Shown here piece after piece: positions 11,971 through 23,771 of a DNA stretch of 64,000 bases. This DNA comes from Rhodocollybia butyracea (taxonomy: Eukaryota > Basidiomycota > Agaricomycetes > Agaricales > Omphalotaceae): NCBI GenBank assembly GCA_015501585.1, contig JADNRY010000021.1, forward strand, positions 186,001 through 250,000, in the 5' to 3' direction. Positions within the stretch are counted from its first letter, which is position 1, and every line of letters starts with the position of its first letter. Position numbers and translations under genes: made by a program. The notes under the pieces were generated by a model. The model did not search any database and was not told the origin of the DNA. It worked only from the letters and a program-made list of their open reading frames with translations.

Positions 11971-13945
11971 ATGTCAAGTGAGAGCCACCATAAACCAGCA
12001 CCTGGCTCCACGTCTTCTCACAGCCGTACAAATTCTAGCTCTTCTTCTTTCTCTTCAGCACATTCAACAGGTGCTTCCACAAATATTTCCGAAATTCACA
12101 CTCGTTCACAAAGTCTAAATCTGCCATCTCAAGAAAAGTCTGGAGATAATACCCAGATGATCACTTCTCCACGGAGTAGCAATTACGACAGACTAGAGGG
12201 TGGAATGGGTCCAAGTAGGATGAATAAACAACGTTTTGGATGGAAAAAAATTGCAATCGCTGCTACAGTGATAATTGGCTGTATCTGGTATTTCAGTCCT
12301 CGAGAGCCTGCAAACATTGTGTCATGGCCGTCGGAAATTGAAGAAGATGAAAGTGAGTTTATCTATATCTGTATATTCGCTCAGAGCTGATCAAACTAAC
12401 AGTATACCCCACTCCGACTTCTGGCGCAGAGCCCGTTTTACAGCCTGCTCCTAGCACCGACAAACCAACATCTCCTCTCGAAAGTAAACCCTCGCATCCC
12501 TCTGACCACCCAAATACTTTTGACGAAGATCCGGACCCTTCCAAATCTACTCATTGCACAACTCCATACGCTCCACATCTTCCTCTAGTACAGTATGCAT
12601 TGATGATTGATGCAGGTTCAACTGGTTCTCGTATTCACATATACAAATTTAACAACTGTGGATCTTCCCCCTCGTACGAATACGAGGTATTCAAGCAACG
12701 CCAGCCAGGGTTGTCCAGTTATGCGGTGCGCCTGATGAAGCAGCGGAAAGTTTGGACATCCTTTTAGACGAGGCATTGCGGGTCGTTCCTTCATCGATGC
12801 GCGCCTGTACCCTGTTGCTGTTAAAGCAACAGCAGGACTCAGACTACTCCCAGGCTCACAGAGCAAGGACATTCTGGATGCGGTTACGCGTCGAATCAAC
12901 TCAAAATATCCGTTCGCATTACACGAACCAGATGGTGTTGTCATTATGGACGGTAAAGATGAGGGTGTATACGCATGGATCACGGCCAACTATCTCCTCA
13001 ACACAATCGGGCTGACACTCTTGCTGATACGCCGACGTACGCTGTGCTTGACCTCGGAGGAGGCTCGACTCAGATTGTCTTTGAGCCGACGTTTACCAAA
13101 CCGAACGGAGGTCTTGAAGAAGGGGAACACAAATACGAGCTCGAGTTTGGAGGGAAGACGCACATATTGTATCAGCACTCTTACCTTGGTTATGGTCTGA
13201 TGAGTGCGCGAGCTCATGTTCACCAGCTCGTTGAATTCATGGACTCCTTGCAAAACCCTGCAACTAGCGACGTGGACACTGTTCCCTCCACCATCGGTAA
13301 TCCTTGCTCGCGAGAGGCACCAAGCGTAACGTTGACATCAAGGACGAATGCGCGAAAACCAAGAAAACCGTCGTCATGGATGGAGAGCAGGTCGGTAGTT
13401 TCGAGCTTGTAAGCGGGTAGTTGAGCTAGTTATGGCTAAAGACGCGTATGTCACCGTATCCTTTATTATGTTCCATCCTAACAATCTTGTTCAGCATATG
13501 TGAGGTTAAACCCTGCTCATTCAATGGTGTTTATCAGCCTTCCCTTCTTGATTCCTTTGCGTCTGGGAAGATTCTTCTTCTATCTTATTTCTTTGACCGA
13601 CTGGACCCTCTCCTCTCTGCAGAGGCCACCGGTTCTGGCACGACCTTGGACAAACTTACCGTGTCCACTATCGCATCTCTTGCCAAAGATGTTTGCCTTG
13701 GTCGTGAAGCTTGGGTTACTCGATGGGGAAGCCATAAAGATCTAATGGATGAGCTCGAAGATCGGCCTGAATGGTGTCTCGACCTCACATTCATGTATGC
13801 CTTGTTGAGGCTTGGATACGAGTTCAAAGATGACCGAGCTGTAGTTATTGGTAAACAGATTCGGGATACAGAGTTGGGCTGGTGTTTGGGAGCGACCATT
13901 GCGATGGTGGGTGCTGGAGATCTCAAATGTCGAATCGTTGATTGA
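11971..13945 (+). CDS. GDA1: GDA1/CD39 family Golgi nucleoside diphosphatase (frame-broken in this sequence)
   Basis: Golgi GDPases hydrolyse the GDP left by mannosyl transfer, so that GMP can be exchanged for new GDP-mannose. From ATG 11971 the protein has a Ser-rich cytosolic tail, one membrane helix ([15 protein letters not shown], about residues 91-105), a Pro-rich stalk, then the apyrase conserved regions: [69 protein letters not shown] and [19 protein letters not shown]. Introns lie near 12351-12401 and 13445-13491. Keeping this order requires five one-base shifts, near 12725, 12811, 13010, 13306 and 13407, each as if one base of a short run were missing. All motifs are otherwise perfect, so the gene is either recently broken or, more likely, mis-sequenced. 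Confidence 0.85.
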
Positions 13946-14273
13946 TCTAGTACGAGTATGAGTCTTATCTTGGCATACATAGAATGTTAACTTATTATTC
14001 ATTTCTTTTCTAATGCTCTCAGTGGACGTGTGTTGCCAGAGTAGGATGTATGTTCCAGATGAATGCTAGATACCAATAATCATATACTAGATAATAGTAA
14101 CGACCACAGCAAGATTGAGTCAGGCAAACGACTCATAAACCAAGAACGCGTTTCGGTCGTCAATGTGTGGCTGAAGTAGCTGCATTCTTGTATACCTCGC
14201 TCGCTGCGTATACTTGAGACCTAGGGAAGAGATTGTCAACCCCACGAACATGAATACCTTCAAAGGATCCTTA
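13946..14273. other. Intergenic, 3' flank of GDA1
   Basis: No gene or repeat was recognised here. Confidence 0.4.
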
Positions 14274-14428
14274 TTACTTTGGCTTGCTCCTGTATTGCCA
14301 TGCGACGAAACCCGCTAGCGATGCCTGGATGGCTGCCCAGACGAAGAACGTCTGAACATATTATTAGGCGGTGCCCCAAAGATAACCAATGGACATACGT
14401 TTCTACGAGCCAGGAATGTGGAGTACAT
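14274..14428 (-). CDS. Candidate 35-residue single-pass membrane microprotein
   Basis: Exon 1 reads MYSTFLARRN, followed by a perfect donor (GTATGT), a 47-base intron with a CTAAT-type branch site and the acceptor TTCAG. Exon 2 reads TFFVWAAIQASLAGFVAWQY, then RSKPK and a stop at 14274-14276. The predicted peptide has a basic N-terminus, one hydrophobic helix and a basic tail, as in small subunits of mitochondrial or ER complexes. I do not recognise the family. The well-formed intron is the main support, and chance is still possible for so short a frame. Confidence 0.35.
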
Positions 14429-14485
14429 GTTTTTTACAACGAACAGACAGCTTTAGAATATACAAGTCTAGGAGAACTCGAAGTC

Positions 14486-14600
14486 AAGCTTTGGCGTTGA
14501 CAATGGATGGATACCTGGGAATGACAGAACTTGCACTTCATTTATATGTTTCTGTTATTCCCAGATATCCATCCGCTATCCGAATCGAGGCCAAAGCTTA
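14486..14600. repeat. Long imperfect foldback hairpin
   Basis: An arm at about 14486-14528 (AAGCTTTGGCGTTGAC..GGATGGATACCTGGGAATGACAGAA) pairs with an arm at about 14549-14600 (TTCTGTTATTCCCAGATATCCATCC..GCCAAAGCTT). The arms are 43-52 bases with few mismatches and a loop of about 20 bases. This could be a small foldback or MITE-like element, or a precursor of small RNAs. It has no coding potential. Confidence 0.6.
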
Positions 14601-16467
14601 ATTCGTGTTCTCCCAGACTTGTAGATTCTAGTCCAGAATTTTGAGGAACAGGGAATACAGCGATAAGCGGGAGGCTTGAATGTTTAGAAGGAATTATCGA
14701 GATGGGTGTAGACCTGCGTAGGCAGGCGTAGACCTAGGAAAGACTCGTTTTCGTTCCAGCCTCTCTACGTAAGTACCTTCTAGCCTGTTCTAGAAGCGCG
14801 TTTGAAGTAAGTTGACGCCCGTAGACCTCGATCAAGTCGATTAGTAAAATTCCCGGGCCATTCAAAGGAGGTCAAAAAGTACCTCTCCCGGATTTTCTAC
14901 TACGACAGAGATTATTCAACACCTGTCTCGCTTTAGGCTGTTCTTCCGAGACTGCCTTTCAGGATATGCCAATACTGAGTCAGTCTAAAACTTCAATTTG
15001 ATACTTGTACGCCAATGTGAAAAGGTGCGCAAATTTACAGTTCCTTAAGTCCACGTCGGTATCCACTGTTAGACTTTGAGACAACCTCACGTAATTGCTT
15101 GGCTAAGTGAAAGTACTTATGACGCCTTCATCAGACATCTGAGGAATTTTGAGAAACATCCGCAGAGCTGAGGGAGTAAAATTCAACTAAAATGTTCAGA
15201 TATAGTCATATTAGTGCTTGAAGTACTATATTCAAAATCTTCACTTTCCGTGGGGGAGTCAATGGCACCACCACTACAGAATTCGATGCTGTCAAAAAAC
15301 ACCGATGCTCTGGAGCACCTTCTCGGCTAATGCAGGCTATCATGATGTAGCACATTGTGGAGGGAGATTTACATGAGTCTGGTATTGACAAAGCTGCGTT
15401 TTGAGTACAGAGCGGACAAGATTTGATATTGAGCTCGAGACAGGAAAGGTAAGTAGGACTCAGGCGGACGTCTCTAATGTCTTGGATGGGGATGACAGAA
15501 ATTCATGTCTCGTCTGTAAGTATTATATGACTCCTTCGCCCGGTCTTGGGCATCGCCCTCCAGGAATCTACGGAAGCCTTGTAGACTCGGAAATATCCGT
15601 TTTTAAGGCTTACGGGGGAATAATGGAGAAGGAAAGACCTCAACAGTCTACACATGTGCACAGAGCCCGATTTGGAGGACAAAGCAAAAAATATCGCTGA
15701 TCGATCTTTGAAAATCCAAAATATGCTTCCGTCTCGGCCGGCGGTAGAATTTTATTTTCTTTGCGGAGTGTATGGGTATGTCCACGCTATAGTCGGGACT
15801 GTAGACTTGTGTATGGATTCTGTCAGATGTGGAACGGTCTTCTCGAACGTTCCCCAAGGTGGATGCATTGAGGCAAACTGATTGGCTCTGTCCTTACCAA
15901 AAGTAAATCAGCGTCAATGATCGAGGCTGGAAATAGGATTGATTCCGAGTATTATGCGAGGTGATAATCATTTCCTCGATGTAATTCTTGCACATAGGAC
16001 CTGATTTGGACAGTGGACACCAGTGTGTGCACAAACGTGTGTCCCACTTGATCGATTCCTTATTGCCGTTCGGAAGTATTATCCCATGTTATACTTTTCC
16101 TCAAGTAAAAGATTTAGGAACACCATCATCTTCGAATAGACAGGCGTACGTGTTCCCGGCTGTCTCCAGAGATGAATTTGAGGGAATTCCCGAGATTTTA
16201 CATTGGTTTTGAGTCGTCTGAGCTCTGGGTGTTTCCGAATATATGGAACAGAGTAAGCGGTTAGTAATGAGCAAGTTTTATTGTGTAGATCCGTGTCCCC
16301 GACTCTGACCGAAGGGAAAAGAGGGTCTTGTGAACCTCGTTTCTTATCTGATCCTTCAGATTTCTGCTATGACGCAATACTTCGCACACTGATTGGATGA
16401 TGCTCTTTGGCGATAACGTTTTCACAGGTTTCGACCACTACAACTCTATCGCCGTACGTATCACCAT
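14601..16467. other. Gene-poor region without recognisable genes
   Basis: Only short, unrelated open frames occur, such as those at 15401-15700 and 15988-16212 on the plus strand. None has family motifs or convincing splice structure. Probably intergenic DNA or old repeat relics. Confidence 0.4.
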
Positions 16468-16604
16468 ATCCACTTCTGCCGCCGTATCTTGTTTCTAGGA
16501 CCACTTTTACCATTATACTTCCGCTGCCACATCTTGTTTCTAGGACCACTTTTACTGTTACCTCTGCCACCATATCTTGTTTCTAGGATCACTTTTGCTG
16601 TTAT
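16468..16604. repeat. Tandem repeat, about three copies of a 40-45 bp unit
   Basis: The unit contains ATCTTGTTTCTAGGACCACT and is preceded each time by CTGCC. It occurs at about 16475-16520, 16521-16560 and 16561-16604 with small differences. Both strands stay open over the array, which inflates open frames here. Confidence 0.75.
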
Positions 16605-17536
16605 GAATGCTATGTATACAGTACAGTACGAGAGATTTCTCTCAGTGAAAAGACAATCCTGGGCCATCATACCAATGCTGTTGAATTCACTTCCTTTTTC
16701 TATGTTTACAGTGCTTCCTCAGATGATTGGGAAGAGGTTTAAAACTCGGAAGGCTGCTATATGTTTGATATGCTTGCGAATGCATGGTGAATTTGTTAAT
16801 ATTGAAGATGATAATATGTTTGAGCATGTTGGCCCAGGCTATAGGCAAGTATTCGGCTCCGCATTGGCTTCTGAGATGATGCAAGTTGATTCAGAATTCT
16901 GGTGGAGTTGAACATGTACTTCTTCAGAAGAGTGTTTTGAAAAAGGTTGAAGGTGTGTTTCATTGCACAGATGAGGATGATGTATCACAGATGGTGAATG
17001 CGTTACTCCACTTGTAGCTTGAAGACATTTCTGTTGATCAACCCAAACTCATCTGTACATCGTGTAAGTGTTCAAGTTCTTTTGACCTACCGCGATAACT
17101 GTAAATCAAGGTGGACATAAACACGTCAAGCTATTCACCTCTGACAAAATTCAAACTGTAGTTTCATTCCTCAATCGTTAATGTAGTACCATTTTTTGTA
17201 ATGATAACCAACGCTTTCGCCTCTACATTGAAAAACTAATAATACAATAACACCATAACGTATATGAGCACATGCAATAATTAGCTTATGAAAACACTGG
17301 TACAAAACACCGACACTTCACGCGCACGCCCAACCGCTACGACCACTTACTTACAGCAAAGAAAGCAGTCCATCATTCAACCACAACACTGAGCATTATC
17401 CTCCACTTCTACAACTAATAACCAAAGGAGAAAGTCTGGTTCGGACCCGATCTCAGAGTCGGGGACTTGCCGTGCTTCACACGGCGTTACAGATGTATTA
17501 TTCTTCGACAAAGAGAAAGACGGACGCAATAAGGTG
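16605..17536. other. Possible coding relic
   Basis: Plus-strand stretches look coding-like but lie in different frames: MIGKRFKTRKAAICLICLR near 16720, then a shift near 16893 to GVEHVLLQKSVLKKVEGVF ending at a stop near 17019. No family was recognised and the frame changes without splice sites. Probably a decayed gene or mobile-element remnant. The remainder to 17536 is AT-rich and empty. Confidence 0.25.
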
Positions 17537-18057
17537 TTATCTCGAAAGATCTCGAATGAGTCGCGAAATAAGAGTACCTACAGCGACCAGAGGAATCGCA
17601 AGTGCAGCGTTCATGATTGCTATCAAAAGTCAAAACTGAGGATAAACATAAGAACGTAAATGTTTTTTTTGTATTATGGTCCTGAGAATGCGCACCAACG
17701 TTTGGAATGTAAATACAGTCGAACGTTGATAGTTGAACTTATGTATTACTTACGGGGTCCTCACTCCTCCCAAATGTTAAAGAGGTGACGTTGCTGGAGT
17801 TGAGTGGAAAGAAGTGGCGCGACCAGTAAGTATCTGTAAGTATCTCAAGCTGCGGAGTCTCAGGCTCGTGACTGAGGAATAATAGGGAATAATGGACATT
17901 TTGGATCCGGATTGTCCAGCGGGCGCCAGGAGCAGCCAAGACTTTTACTGTAATGTAGTACCGGACTGAGCTTAGCATTGTCGTTGACTCGTTGCGATGT
18001 TTCATCACGTGTTTCCCGCTTGTAAGTTATTTCCGAAGTTAGCCCTGGAAATGCCAC
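17537..18057 (-). other. Possible small gene, unassigned
   Basis: A minus-strand open stretch (VRYYITVKVLAAPGARWTIR..LTFGRSEDP) ends at a good donor (GTAAGT) near 17754. A candidate last exon encodes a hydrophobic end (NAALAIPLVAVGTLISRLI, stop at 17537-17539). The splice phases could not be reconciled with certainty and no family is recognised. Confidence 0.2.
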
Positions 18058-18261
18058 AGTAAATGCACACAGAGCTCAGTGGCCGTTGAGGGCCATAGGA
18101 AGGCTTTTAAAAGAAATACCGGGACGCCAGAGTCAAGTACCGGTTCCTGTGTGCCAAGCAGCCTCGAAATAGGGGCACATTCTTCGGAGTACTCGACGCG
18201 CGTACCGGCCAAAAAAAAAACGTGGCGAAAAGGGGTGTCCAGGGTCTCACGATACCCCAAT

Positions 18262-18284
18262 TGAGAATATTTGGAATATTCTCA
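18262..18284. promoter_or_regulatory. Perfect 10-3-10 palindrome with heat-shock-element-like core
   Basis: TGAGAATATT, spacer TGG, then AATATTCTCA, about 300 bp upstream of the gene at 18581. The right half contains GAATATTC, which fits the paired GAAnnTTC units bound by heat-shock factor. Binding is inferred only. Confidence 0.4.
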
Positions 18285-18580
18285 CGCTGTACATATAAAT
18301 TTCCATAACTGGTGATGACGAAATAAATAGAATTAAGGCTTGGCTCGAGATCAACTGTCTTTCTTTACTTAACCTTTCCTTTCTGTTGTCTAGCCCAAAT
18401 ACCGTCTCTCGACCGCCCAACTAGAAGTAAACACGAAACTTTTCTTGGCCGTACAAAAGAAATTCATTCTACAACTCAGCCTGTTCGTATTCCTCCCACC
18501 CTGCGGTGCGTGATAACAACAGAAAGCTCAGATTCTTTTACTGACTCTCGTACAGAAAACAGTGCTGAAATCTTCTTTTC

Positions 18581-21004
18581 ATGGCTACTTCATTACATTC
18601 TCCTCCGCCGACGCCTCGCCGAACAATCCGTTTTGCCCCTTTGCCTGACCCTCGTCGTGCTGTGCTCGTCACTGACGATGGTACGGAGCTTCCTTTGTCT
18701 CCATTGGCCCTCGAAGGCAGTAATATTGACTTTCTAAATGCAAACGTGGAGAATCCATCGCCTGCATTATCCGAGATGTCGAGTATTCCTGCTTCCATCT
18801 CACTTTCAGCATTGAACTCGCCAACACAGACCCCTTTACAGACTCCTCAGAGCTGGAATGTTCCTCTTCCAGCCTCTTCTCCGATACCACATTTCGAAAA
18901 GACTTTCTCTTCAGAGTCGGACAGCTCAAATAGCTCAAATAATTCAGCTTCGTCGTACTCTGGTTCATCTCCACCTACATCTGAAATATCGTCGTCTGCA
19001 TCTTCTATGTACTCGCTCACACCTACCCAAAGTATCGATCCCTATCCCACCTCTACCGGTTCATCCACTCCTACTCAGTCCATGCGCAAGTCTAGTTCAC
19101 TGAGGAGTAGGCTTTCCTCGAAATACAATATATCAACAGATCAGCTGCTTACCTTTGGTCTCTTTCGCTCACGGTCCAAAGGCAAGGACAAGGAGAAAGA
19201 CTCTGACACTGATTCTGTCCAAAGTGCCCAGAGCACAGGATGGGGTAATGCATTGACTCGTTGGACAAGCGCTGGATCAGGCGGACCCGATCACGTAGGT
19301 GGTGTTCCCATGTATCGGACACAAAGTACCCAGAGTTACAAAGGCGAAAACGTTAGGGTAAATTTCATTCTGCTCGTTGTATCCTGTTTGTTTTCTCACT
19401 GTTGATACAGAACAAACGTTCTTCTTCGCCCCACTCTATCCGAACCCCACGGAACAAACCCCGTTCTGGTTCAACGTCGTCCAAGTTGAACCCTGCTCAC
19501 GAGAATGGAATGCTCAGTACCCTGCACACCGGCCAGACAAAGAAAGGGACGCGGATGCTGAACGGAAGGGTTTACGGAGCTAAGCGAACCGCGAGTGGTG
19601 AGTCCTCGGAGCATATTTTTCGTAACGCGGGTCTTCTGGTGGTGTTGATGAGCGTTGATGGTTACTGGGTCTGTCCCAGTCGATGCGTGGGACAGTCGAG
19701 GTTACGAATTTACGAGGAAAGCCTTGATACTCTCAATGATTTGGAGCTTCTCCGTTCCTCGCAAGCATCAACTCACTAACCTTTCTTCTACCGGTTTCGT
19801 CGAATCATAATCACTGATGAGGCTGTTTTCAGGAGCGCCAATTAACCCTTTTGCCAATGCAAAGGATGACCCTGACCCCGAGTTTGTGGAGTGGGGGTAT
19901 GGAGGGATGGGAAGCGTGAAGAACGTGAGGGATGGTGTTGGCGGTAGAGTCTGGGGACGCGTCGTGGGTGATGGTAAGATGTATGGAGCTAATGATACAA
20001 AAGAACAAAGTAATGCTGGGTTATCGGCGCAGAAGGGAGGAGTGAAAGATGATGATGACGACGACGGTAGTGGCATGGGCTGGGTACGGAAAAGAAGGGA
20101 GGCCAGAGAACGAGAAGCCAAAGAGAAAGCAGAGAGAGAGGCTCAGGAACGACTGAATAATGAGACATTGGCAAAAGAGGCACAGGAAAAGGGGAACGAG
20201 AAAGACACAACTGAGCCAGATGTTTCTGATGCTCGTTCGCTCGCGTCTACTATCACCAATGGCACCACTGGCACAGCAACGTCGGCGAATACCGTTCGAA
20301 ATATTCCTTCTCCTCTTCCCCTTCCAGATGTCGGAGATATTGACAGCCCAGGTATTGATTCTTCTGGTGCTGTAGGAACTCCTACACCGACAATTGGTTC
20401 AAACATGGTTACCCCTACCCAAAGTGTGGTTGGGACACCCAGAGCTCGTGCTATCGAAGCCTTCTTATCTTCGCCTCCCTGTTCCGACATTCGAACTGCT
20501 TCGATGTCTCGACAGACATCCAGCATCAGTTCCACCAGTACTATCGCTTCTCCAGGCAAGGATGAGCACCATGTGATGACTGCAGTTAACGTTCCTGCTC
20601 CACCACCAATGAGCAAGAGTCACTCGCATTCGCATTCACACCATCGGTCCAGGTCGTTGGGGGATGTCTCGAAACTTGCAGAATGTGAGCCTAGTGAAGA
20701 CAAGACACACAGCGAGGAAGCGAAGCCTGAAGCGGCGATAGGCGAAAGAGCGGCTGAATACCTAGTCAGTCCTTTGGCGGACGGTCAAAATGAAGATCGA
20801 GACAGCCCTGACAGTGGTAGAGGTCGCCGCGACTCGACCTCTTCTTCATCTGCGTCCTCTATATCCTCGGAGTCCGAATCTGAATCGGACTCGGAAAAGA
20901 ATGAAAACGAGGATGATGATGAGGAAGACGACGAAACTGAAGAGGAGAAGGCTAGGAAGACAAGTTTAAGTGCGGGGGTAGAAAAAATCAGCCGCCACAA
21001 GTAA
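18581..21004 (+). CDS. Ser/Thr-rich intrinsically disordered protein, conserved hypothetical
   Basis: Three exons: 18581-19357, 19411-19597 and 19833-21004; all junctions keep frame. The N-terminus MATSLHSPPPTPRRTIRFAP begins a conserved-looking block (RFAPLPDPRRAVLV). A long Ser/Thr/Pro-rich stretch follows, then TGWGNALTRWTSAGSGGPDH, a basic RSGSTSSKLN region, INPFANAKDDPDPEFVEWGY, a charged helix of about 40 residues (REREAKEKAEREAQERLNNE), a His/Ser run near HSHSHSHHRSRS, and a highly acidic Ser/Glu/Asp tail. There are no membrane segments. The low-complexity Ser-Pro content suggests a phosphorylated regulator, but no function is known to me. Confidence 0.75.
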
Positions 21005-22111
21005 AAGAGTTTTTATTCTCTCTGACTTGCGGACATCCGTCTACTCCGGCTTCCCTTTCCTGAGGCCAAGCCCTTCTCTATCTGCATCTGCTCTCTCCCA
21101 AACTCATTTTCCTGTACAGGATTTCGCGCCTCGTCTGTTTGCATTTCTTATACCCTCGACGCAACTATAATCTATCTCATTTCTCTGCATATATCATCAG
21201 GATGTCTTCACTTTGCACTGCTCCCCCGCCATTTGTATCTTATGCCTCGTTTTAAGCTATAGAACTTTCAGGATTGTACATATACACTTTTTTGGTTCTC
21301 GTTGGCTTTATCACAACTCAATTTCTTTTAAGTACTTGCTGGTCCATATCTCAGTTTGATTCTGTTTTCTTTTTTTGTACGAACATCCTTGGGCTTGGGG
21401 TTTATGCTGTTGGTCTTTTATACCATTATCAAGATGTTATGGATCTATAATAACCTGCATCGCTTTAGGAATCTCTCATTGGCATCAATCTCAACGCTGT
21501 GGACCCGAGATCAGCGGTTTGCGGGGTAATGGGGTATGGGGTATAGGCAGAGCGCGCGCGGTCCTGTCTGGTCCTGTGGACTTTCAGACCTTTCTATCGA
21601 TCGATCGATAGCAGTTGCAGGCTGCAAGTAGCCAATGTACATGGAGGCAGAAGCAAGGTTGATGAGGTCCGAATCCCGGTGAACCGAGATAGATTGACGA
21701 AGAAAGTTAAATCTGCATGCACAGGTTTCAGTGTACATAAGTCCGGAGCAGCTGATTGCATCGAACTTGGACCTTGAACACCCTTTCATTACAGTTATGA
21801 CTCTATGACAGAAACAAAGTAGAAATTGAAAAGTTGCTCTATAATCAGACAGTCCGAGTCAAATTGGTGCTAGTTGACCTACCTGCAGCTGTACGGTGTA
21901 CAACGGATCTACGAGATCGACCTAGCTGGCTGTCGACTTCAGTGACCATTTCTCTCAAAATTGGTGGCATCGGATCCAACAGCCGTGAATGACTCGAGCT
22001 CTTCCAAATGTCGAAAACGCGGACGTAGGGGGGTACTTAGTGGGAAATTAGATGCTGTCGATTAGGAAAAGGTGTCAAAGAACAGTAATAAGACGGACGA
22101 ATTATTCCAGC
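21005..22111. other. Intergenic region
   Basis: T-rich 3' flank of the disordered-protein gene, then a palindrome of ATCG repeats (TATCGATCGATCGATA, about 21595-21610). No gene is supported. Confidence 0.4.
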
Positions 22112-23027
22112 TCAGGTATCTTTGTCAACTACTTCTGGTACACCATCCCTCCACTTGATTCCACATGCTGCAGCAGCCTCGATAGCCATCTGTCGTACAG
22201 CTCTCACTTGCTCCAGAGTTGCGCCGTTACGGCGTGCACCATCGAGATGCCAATTAATCTGACGGGGCGTGTCGTTTGCAATGAGAGATGCAACCAGGAC
22301 GTACGATGTTTCGAGGGGGGAGAGAATAGAAGAGAAACTGTACGTTAGGCCGTAGCCGATTGTGTTGGAGAAGAAACCTGCAACGGAACTCTGAGATAGG
22401 TGGCAGATGCATAGAGATGCTACGAACCCATATCTGGATAGATAGTGTCTAATAGCTTCTGTACATCGTCCGCAGTATCACCATAAGTTTCGCGGAAAAA
22501 AGCACGGCCGTTTCGGTCGTGGTCTTCCATGGATGTGTGGACATCTCTGCAATTTTTGATTTAACCTTGACATGTCCTGACATCTTGCCACTGCGTACCT
22601 CATTGTTTTTGTGTCTTGTAATTCAGGCGGTGTTGCTTCATGTAGAGCAGCTAGACTATTTATTGCCTAGATTGAAAATATCAATTGATTGAACTTTGAG
22701 AGAGGCTTTCTGAACTTGCCTTTGGATACCCACACGTCAATCCAGACTTGAATAAAGCCTCGCGTAATCTACGAGCTATCCGCAGCTTTTCAGGGTTGTG
22801 CTCCTCACCAGACCCAGTTTCTGCGAGAGCATGTCGGAAAACTTCTGGGACGGCCTGAGGTTCGTTGCTTGCACTAAATGCTACGGCAGAAACGATATAC
22901 CAGGGATTGTCGTCTAAGAACGAAAGCTAATTGAAGTTGACACATTTATATATGTGACTCACTGACTTGTTGTAGGATAAATAGATTTAAGTCGAGATAA
23001 AAGCGCTGTGTTTGGCTTGAAAGACAT
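22112..23027 (-). CDS. AhpD-like / carboxymuconolactone decarboxylase-fold protein
   Basis: The start ATG (23025-23027) opens MSFKPNTALLSRLKSIYPTT, and an intron ending at a TTCTTAG acceptor joins it to NDNPWYIVSAVAFSASNEPQ. Further exons give LREALFKSGLTCGYPK, INSLAALHEATPPELQDTKT, FFRETYGDTADDVQKLLDTI and FSSILSPLETSYVLVASLIA, ending NGATLEQVRAVRQMAIEAAA and GIKWRDGVPEVVDKDT. The helical layout and these blocks match the AhpD-like all-helical family common in fungi. The CxxC pair of true AhpD peroxidases is not seen, so redox activity is doubtful. The protein may be peroxisomal or mitochondrial by homology, but no targeting signal is evident. About five exons, all in frame. Confidence 0.82.
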
Positions 23028-23771
23028 GGCTATAATAAGTAGAGGTCCGATGAACGTGAGAATTGTGATTGTGGCCCCGATGAACTACAACCATAAATTT
23101 TCGTCTAATCAGGATTCGAATGATGTCGCTCTGCGGATCCATGCTTGTCTCCTGAGGGCAGACTCTAAAACCTCTTGACACTAGCGAGTCGAGGTACTGT
23201 AAGCGGCGAGCTCATGCTTTTCTTCCTAATTAGGAAAAAAGTGTGACCTACAGCCTAATTAGGAAGAAAAGCATGACCTCACTTTCGTTTCGCTCTGTAT
23301 CGCTACTTTTCTGAACTGTGTTCTCCAAGGCTCAAGTAAGCTCAAATCTGACTACTCTCACATGGAACCCCTCGTTCTCGCGATAAATTAAAATAGGCTC
23401 TTTCGACAATTATTTGGTGATCTACACGTGATCCTTTCCTGAAGGCTGAAGCAGCTAAGCTGCAGTGAAGCAGGACCGTGAGCAGGACCGTGACGGTTCT
23501 GACCAGGTCCTAACTCCTGGACTCCTGGACGTTCCTGCTTGACTTGACCCCCGAAAATAATTTCAGACTAGATCCACGCTACGATTTTCGGTTCAGCACT
23601 GATGGCGATTTACGCTAAGTCCAGATAGGTAGAGACTAGGTAGAGACTGGTGATTTGAGGCCTAATTCACGCTAATTCCGGAACGGAAAATCGCAAAAAA
23701 TTGCGACCGCATTTACACTAATTGGGGTGTTAAGAGGCTGGACGTGGCATAAACGTCAGCTCACAAAAGTC
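23028..23771. other. Intergenic region with short repeats
   Basis: Contains a perfect inverted repeat (listed separately), the direct repeat GCAGGACCGTGA twice near 23470-23495, CTCCTGGA twice near 23513-23528, and several copies of CACGCT/ACGCTAA motifs. It looks like fragments of old mobile DNA upstream of the intact P450. No gene. Confidence 0.4.
23213..23275. repeat. Perfect 22-bp inverted repeat with 19-base loop
   Basis: The arms are CATGCTTTTCTTCCTAATTA+GG (23213-23234) and its exact complement (23254-23275). Each arm holds the palindrome CCTAATTAGG. It is likely a small foldback element or the end of a MITE. Confidence 0.75.

Noticed and set aside
16489..16911. 140-residue open frame on the plus strand
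   Set aside because: Its first third is the tandem repeat and the rest shifts frame; no family match.
19768..20616. Minus-strand frames opposite the disordered-protein gene
   Set aside because: They mirror low-complexity coding sequence of the plus-strand gene.
22987..23181. Minus-strand frame starting MSRGFRVCPQE upstream of the AhpD-like gene
   Set aside because: It overlaps the true first exon in another frame and shows no motif.
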